5,315 nucleotides of DNA. Source: Acidobacteriota bacterium. Its GTDB lineage: Bacteria > Actinomycetota > Actinomycetes > Actinomycetales > Micrococcaceae. The stretch lies in contig JABBNV010000124.1 in assembly GCA_019352125.1 (NCBI GenBank), forward strand, positions 1 to 5,315, read 5' to 3'. The first letter of the stretch is position 1. Every line of letters begins with the position of its first letter. The notes under the pieces are model-generated. The model made no database searches and had not been told where the DNA came from. It was given only the letters and a program-made list of their open reading frames with translations. Shown piece by piece: positions 4,822-5,315 of this stretch. The position numbers were made by a program, and so were the translations under genes.

Positions 4822-5315
4822 TTAAGCTCCCTTCACGGCGGTGCGTACGAGGACGACCTGGCCGCGGGCACCGGGGACGGCACCCTTAATGAGCAGCAGC
4901 GACTTCTCGGCGTCCACAGCGTGAACCGTGAGGTTCAGCGTGGTGTGACGGACGGCACCCATGCGGCCGGCCATCTTCACACCCTTGAATACGCGGCTGG
5001 GGGTGGATGCTCCACCGATCGAGCCGGGCTTACGGTGGTTCTTGTGAGCACCGTGTGATGCACCAACACCGTGGAAGCCGTGGCGCTTCATAACACCGGC
5101 AAAGCCCTTACCCTTGGAGGTTCCAACGACGTCTACCTTTTGGCCGGCTTCGAAGATCTCGACAGAGAGCTCCTGGCCCAGCGTGTAGGTGTCAGCATCG
5201 CCGGTACGCAGCTCTACAACGTGGCGGCGAGGCGTAACGCCAGCCTTTTCGAAGTGGCCAGCCAAAGGCTTCGTGACCTTGCGGGGATCGATGGCGCCGT
5301 AACCAATTTGTACGG
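4822..5315 (-). CDS. rplC: 50S ribosomal protein L3 (uL3), 5' end cut by window edge
   Basis: L3 is an early-assembly 23S rRNA-binding protein whose loop reaches toward the peptidyl-transferase centre. The visible 163 residues run from VQIGYGAIDPRKVTKPLAGH to the end. Compared with a usual length of about 210-220, some 50-55 N-terminal residues lie beyond base 5315. The frame is open past a TTG at 5265, which is an ordinary Leu codon inside the conserved KPLAGHF segment and not the start. The signature region GTSKGKGFAGVMKRHGF is followed by the loop GSIGGASTPSRVFKGVKMAGRMG. At the place where E. coli L3 has a methylated Gln (GQNQTPG), this protein has Ser and no Gln nearby. The TAA (4824-4822) is four bases before rplD. 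Confidence 0.97.
   Translation of the reverse strand, partial: VQIGYGAIDPRKVTKPLAGHFEKAGVTPRRHVVELRTGDADTYTLGQELSVEIFEAGQKVDVVGTSKGKGFAGVMKRHGFHGVGASHGAHKNHRKPGSIGGASTPSRVFKGVKMAGRMGAVRHTTLNLTVHAVDAEKSLLLIKGAVPGARGQVVLVRTAVKGA

Noticed and set aside
4822..5265. Reading the L3 fragment as a complete 147-residue gene starting at TTG 5265
   Set aside because: The frame continues upstream to the window edge with conserved L3 residues (IGYGAIDPRKVTKP). The TTG is Leu in the KPLAGHF motif, so the gene is truncated by the window and does not start here.

Overview
The window is a contig-end fragment of an actinobacterial chromosome carrying most of the S10 ribosomal protein operon. Every gene lies on the minus strand. 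Read in the direction of transcription (right to left), the order is rplC (L3, 5' end cut off by the window edge), rplD (L4), rplW (L23), rplB (L2), rpsS (S19), rplV (L22), rpsC (S3), rplP (L16), rpmC (L29), rpsQ (S17). This is the classical S10 gene order, with rpsJ and the start of rplC missing. By eye the GC content is in the upper fifties. Long low-complexity tails on S3 and L29, frequent GTG starts and the L4/L16/S17 sequences point to Actinobacteria. Micrococcales, and more specifically a Micrococcaceae-like organism (Arthrobacter/Rothia type), is my best guess, but the genus cannot be fixed from this window.

Layout: 5315-4822 encodes the last 163 residues of L3. 4817-230 holds nine complete genes packed with 4-base overlaps, direct abutment or gaps of at most 38 bases, nearly all with clear Shine-Dalgarno sequences, often inside the preceding gene. 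201-163 is a strong 18-bp hairpin just after rpsQ, probably the operon terminator. 162-14 is non-coding and probably the leader of the next operon (spc, beginning with rplN), with a perfect 12-bp palindrome. Bases 1-13 are an Illumina adapter remnant, not genome.

All the products are ribosomal proteins that assemble into the same particle. L3, L4, L23, L2, L22, L16 and L29 belong to the large subunit, covering the peptidyl-transferase region, the exit tunnel and its rim. S19, S3 and S17 belong to the small subunit. The one clearly unusual protein is L4: its normal core is followed by an acidic Ala/Asp linker and a small extra C-terminal module with an IKGN...YHVPGS..Y...EVWF pattern. This is the best candidate here for something little described. 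I see no mobile element, CRISPR array, RNA gene or defence system.
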